From Panorpa germanica (lineage: Eukaryota; Arthropoda; Insecta; Mecoptera; Panorpidae): a DNA stretch of 64,000 nt. The stretch lies in assembly GCA_963678705.1 (NCBI GenBank), contig OY783207.1, positions 930,001 through 994,000 on the forward strand, given 5' to 3'. The notes below the pieces were generated by a model. It did no database searches and had not been told where the DNA came from. It saw nothing but the letters and a program-made list of their open reading frames with translations. Below, piece after piece: positions 59,990 through 64,000 of this stretch. Every line of letters begins with the position of its first letter. The stretch's first letter is position 1. Position numbers and translations under genes: made by a program.

Positions 59990-60590
59990 TATTTTTTTAT
60001 GACATATTTAGACGTAGAATTTCCCGCTGATTCCAAATATGACACCCATTTTGAAAGCGGTCCATAATTTGACCTATGAAACACCGATAACTCGAAAACC
60101 GGAAGTCCAAATAAAAAATTATTGGCAAATATGGAATCAGCGTTGAATTTTATTACAATAACCGTTTTAGTTTTCCAAATCGGAGACCATAAATTTTTTG
60201 GCAAAATCAAACGGTCCCCCCGTTTCGTTTTTTTTTTCGAAATTTTTTTTATGATTTATTTGGACGTAGAATTTCCCGCTGATTCCAAATCTGACACCCA
60301 TTTTGAAAGCGGTTCATAATTTGACCTATGAAACACCGATAACTCGAAAACCGGAAGTCCAAATAAAAAATTATTTTCAGATATGGAATCAGCGTTGAAT
60401 TTTATTACAATAACCGTTTTAGTTTTCCAAATAAATAAATAAATTTTTTGGCAAAATCAAACGCCCCTCCCCCTGTTTCATTTATTTTTTTTCCAAATTT
60501 TTTTTATGACGTGTTCGGACATAGAATATCCTACTGATTCCAAATCTGGCAGCCATTTCGAAATCGGTCCATAATTTGACCTATGACAAT
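59990..60590 (+). repeat. 252-bp tandem repeat, about 2.4 units
   Basis: Units begin near 60010, 60262 and 60517 (periods 252 and 255). The first two are nearly identical. The third stops after TTTGACCTATGA. Each holds CGATAACTCGAAAACCGGAA and GGAATCAGCGTTGAATTTTA. Confidence 0.88.
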
Positions 60591-61049
60591 GCATAGCATT
60601 CTCGCATCTCATTGTACCATCATCCATAAAATTGTGTGTTAAAAATCAATTGCAAAGTTTTGACCTCCTTAGTTAAATAAATAACACAATAAACGTTAAT
60701 GAGTTTACAAAAATAAGGCAGTACACACACAGACAATGGTTGAAAATGATGTCATCAGATGAAGATGAGTTTGGTTACTATTCGTAGTTCCATTAATGAT
60801 GATGTTGTCTTGTAAACGGTGCAAATTACAGTAATGTTCAACGACCTAGCCAATTAGAACAATTAAAAACCCATCAAACATAATACAAAGAAAGACGGGG
60901 AAACGTTTATTAATAATTGTAGGATAATTCGCTAATAGATGCCTATGAATAGGATGTGCATTGCTGGGTATGTTGCAATCACACGTCAAGAAATCCGCAA
61001 TCATGTGTGGGCCAGCTCTTGGTTTCTTTTTCAAAATAATTTAGAAACT
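60591..61049. other. Intergenic, nothing recognised
   Basis: No supportable feature. Confidence 0.45.
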
Positions 61050-61062
61050 AAACCGTTAAATA

Positions 61063-61354
61063 CTCTAAATGCGAATGTGATGAAGAAGAGGCAGACCCTG
61101 ACCACATTCTGTGACAATGTAAACATACAGCAATGGCAAGAAATGGACTCCAACGGGCGGTGCTACAGACTTCGCAGACGCTTCCTGTTAACACCGCCTT
61201 TTTGATTGAGAAACCGAAATTTATAACAGCAGTAGCCATGAATAGATCATTCTTGTTATCGGGATACAAAGTATAAGAAGAAGCAGAATATATTAGGGGC
61301 GATAAAAGGCTACGTGCCTATGAAGCCCGAGAAACTATTTAAAAAAAAAAAAGA
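61063..61354 (+). mobile_element. RNase-H-class LINE 3' end, second copy
   Basis: A 292-bp insertion is flanked by a perfect 13-bp duplication AAACCGTTAAATA (61050-61062, 61355-61367). It matches 56757-57039 closely from TCTAAATGCGAATGTG to the A tail, starting inside the CCHC tail of ORF2. Confidence 0.9.
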
Positions 61355-61367
61355 AAACCGTTAAATA

Positions 61368-62545
61368 TTTTTCAATTTTCTGTGGTTCTCTTTTGCATGA
61401 AAGACTCTTTGTCATCAAGAAGATATTATAAGATTATTTATTGTTCGCGTAAAATTAACGTTTCCCTATTCTGTTTATTTGCTCACGTAGATATTAATTA
61501 ACTAAATACCGATATGTAAATAAAATGCTAATCTACAGTTATGTGTGAATCTACTAATTAAGGAATGGGTTTTTGAAACTGAAGCAAACATAAAAAGTAT
61601 TTTTAAATATGTGATTTAAATTTTTGAACTTTCGAGAGGTCATACTTTTTTGTTCATAAAACTTAAACACAGCACATATGGTTTTTAGATAGTACCAACC
61701 TTTAAGTTATACGTGACAAAATTTCATGAAGTTCTGATCATTAGTTTACGGAATACAGTGGTTTTAGTGACGCTACTTTTGTAATTTTCTAAATCTGAAT
61801 TTCGTGTGTTAATACTATTTGCATTTGATCTTGGTTATGCAATAAAATATGGCACTTTTACTGGAGAATATAGCTTGGCACATATCTCTAATATGGTTCC
61901 AAGAACTACCGCTAGAATACCATAAATTTACGACTATTACATATTCGTTAAAACAATGGATACTAACAGTAAAATTTATTGTAGTTTACAGGAGCAGGCA
62001 TCTTCTTTTGTTTACTTCCTCGGATGTGATATCCGCGAAGTTCGGGGCCTGTTCTAATTATACAACTTCAGTAATTATAAAGTAAAATATAGAGGAAGAC
62101 ATGAACACTAATGGCTGAATTACTGAAGATGGAATGAACTGAATACAATTCTGAGAGAAAAAGTGGAATCCGTTAGATGAGTGCAAAGTAAGTATCCGTC
62201 ACCCACTGTTCTTTGGTGATGGGGGAGGGAAGGAGAGAGAGAATCATTACTGCGTGTAATGTCATGATTTATAAAGAATTTCAGCGAAATTTATAAATAT
62301 TAATCCATCACAAACAAACATTTGTTTAGCGCGACATGCTTCGGTGACTTCTCGCGTGGTTCACTGAGTGCTTTGCTTTGTTGACCATATTTCCTAGTAG
62401 GTTCAAAACAACATTAATTATCTTATAATAATTGTACAACGAAGAAGTTTGCCGTAAGATGGTCATTGAATATACGTTTAACAATATTCTGTTGAGGAAA
62501 TTATCTTTGAAGACGTGAATATGTTCATACAAGTTTTGTTTAAAC
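61368..62545. other. Intergenic, nothing recognised
   Basis: No supportable feature. Confidence 0.45.
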
Positions 62546-62666
62546 TGTGACTTTCGACGCATACGCATAGAGAACAAATAGGAACATATTCCTTTCTCTC
62601 TCGCACACATTTTGGACACACTTTCAAGTCCAGCATTCTAGTTCCATATATATACATGCTCTAAGG
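62546..62666 (-). repeat. Solo arm of a B-family element
   Basis: About 120 bp match the right arm of 48537-49090 (GAGAACAAATAGGAACATAT, CTTTCTCTCTCGCACA, CCATATATATAC...CTCTAAGG). The rest of the element is absent. Confidence 0.75.
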
Positions 62667-63581
62667 TTTTTCCACAACAATATTTTAGCTCTTTCTCTAT
62701 TTATATTGCTGTACTCTTTTCTTCGTATACAGACATCTTATTGTCACCAAATTATATTATCGCTGGCCTATCCTTATCTTAAATAGACCACCGCTCTTAT
62801 TTGGCACTATCTGCATAAGCTTATGAGATAAACTAGAAGAATGACTTGATTCTCGCTCATTAACCCGTCTTCAAAGTACTATTACAAATTGACTGCAATT
62901 AGTACCTGCAACATAATCTTAAAGGCAATCAATCACAACCAAATGAACTGCATAACATGCAGTGCTCATCCGCGTTGAAGACTTGTTAATGAGATCATCA
63001 ACGTACATACGTTACATAAGAAGTAAAGTTAATCTGTGAACAAAACGACAACTAGACAATATTTTAAGACTGCTCTGAGAGCTATGCCCGCGGATATGTT
63101 AATTGTGCGGTATCGTTGCCATCATCATTACCTGTACCACCATCTAGAGATGGAGCGAGCACTGTGCCCCCTGTGTGTGAACTTTATGTCCGAAAATACT
63201 AATCTGTTTAAATATCTTAGCAGAGTAACGCTTGAACAATGAAGAGGAAGCAAGTCATTTTGTTGGTAACTTCGTATCTGATATAATTACGGTACAAGTG
63301 GAATTATTGTTTCAGCGAGTTCCGTTATTGGTGTTCACTGACATTGAAGATGACAGAAATTAAATTTGGTGACATACCATCCAATTATAGAGATGTCGGC
63401 GAATTAGTTGGGATGAGAACACTAACAACGCAATAGGTACGAGCAAGTTTAGGCTTGCAACTCATGCGTGTTCGGGTACGAATGTTCGTGGTATTAATAC
63501 GCACACCTACGCGAAGATATCGAGATGGAAAGAGTAAGTCGAGGAAAACCTAACGAAAACGAAAATGTTTTTCGACGACAC
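62667..63581. other. Intergenic, nothing recognised
   Basis: No supportable feature. Confidence 0.45.
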
Positions 63582-64000
63582 AGTTAATATATAATTATTT
63601 CTATAATTACTACATGATAAAATAACATTTAAAGAATACTTTGTGGAATTATCATAAATAAATATTAAGAAATGAGCCATTGACAGCGAATCTTCACAGA
63701 CGTCACAAAAAAAAGTAACATTGCGCCACTCATAACTCATCACTAGATTTTCTGAAATCTAAAAACCAAAATGATTTCATTAGTTGATAAGTTTCTGCAG
63801 GTAACGCTGTCGAGTTTTTCTTTTTTATTGATTTTTCAATTTTTAACAGCACTTAATCTATTTTTCATAAAAGAAAACAGAAACTTTGTTATTTTAAAAT
63901 ACGTTAAAATATTTTTTTTTAGAAAAACTCGACCGCGTTACCTCGGCATTTATGTAAAGAAAAAGTGTGCAAAATTTCAAAAGATTCGGTCCAGTAGATG
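63582..64000 (+). repeat. Dispersed about 420-bp repeat, copy 2 (runs off the window)
   Basis: Matches 53220-53640 along its whole length with scattered substitutions and small indels, to the last base of the window. Confidence 0.75.

Noticed and set aside
1-64000. LTR or other virus-like fossils, CRISPR arrays, bacterial operons
   Set aside because: None recognised; all retroelement sequence that could be placed is LINE-type, and the genes present have introns.

Overview
The window is nuclear DNA of an insect: strongly AT-rich, with GT-AG introns, a secreted midgut-type serine protease, a ciliary gene, and a dense load of DNA transposons and 5'-truncated LINEs. The R1-clade LINE tails and mariner elements recall hymenopteran genomes, but the sequence does not fix the order.

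Two host genes can be modelled with confidence, both on the minus strand. At the left edge (1-1327) are the first four exons of a trypsin/chymotrypsin-fold protease; it has a signal peptide, an RVVGG activation site, and the catalytic His and Asp, and the Ser exon lies off the window. At 15636-21438 is a complete eight-exon homologue of CFAP206 (687 aa), the axonemal radial-spoke docking protein. All its phases join cleanly. Three of its introns hold DNA transposons from three different families. A possible 36-nt exon on the plus strand (22499-22534) is the only hint of a third host gene.

Almost everything else that can be named is mobile DNA. Seven copies of a ~610-bp element ('M family') with ATGGGCTTGTGTCC ends leave an AT footprint. 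Three copies of a ~730-bp TTAA-flanked element ('G'), two of another ('E') and one with piggyBac-like ends are present. There are three internally deleted mariners, one PIF/Harbinger MITE with a relic, several hAT-type elements (two with perfect 8-bp duplications), two Helitrons on the minus strand, a 554-bp long-TIR element ('B') with relatives, and two copies of a 250-290-bp element ('H'). Six R1-like LINE insertions all lie on the plus strand, three RNase-H-type LINE tails are present, and a ~252-bp tandem repeat occurs in three places.

Nested insertions supply empty sites inside the window: M into B (39233-39840), a retroelement tail into a Helitron (38431-38650), LINE into LINE (5167-5668), and a 970-bp foldback element into M (54991-55960). 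The foldback element, with ~294-bp arms about 99 percent identical and a coding-like fragment outside one arm, is the most unusual object here. Stretches between these features are mostly AT-rich sequence in which nothing could be recognised.
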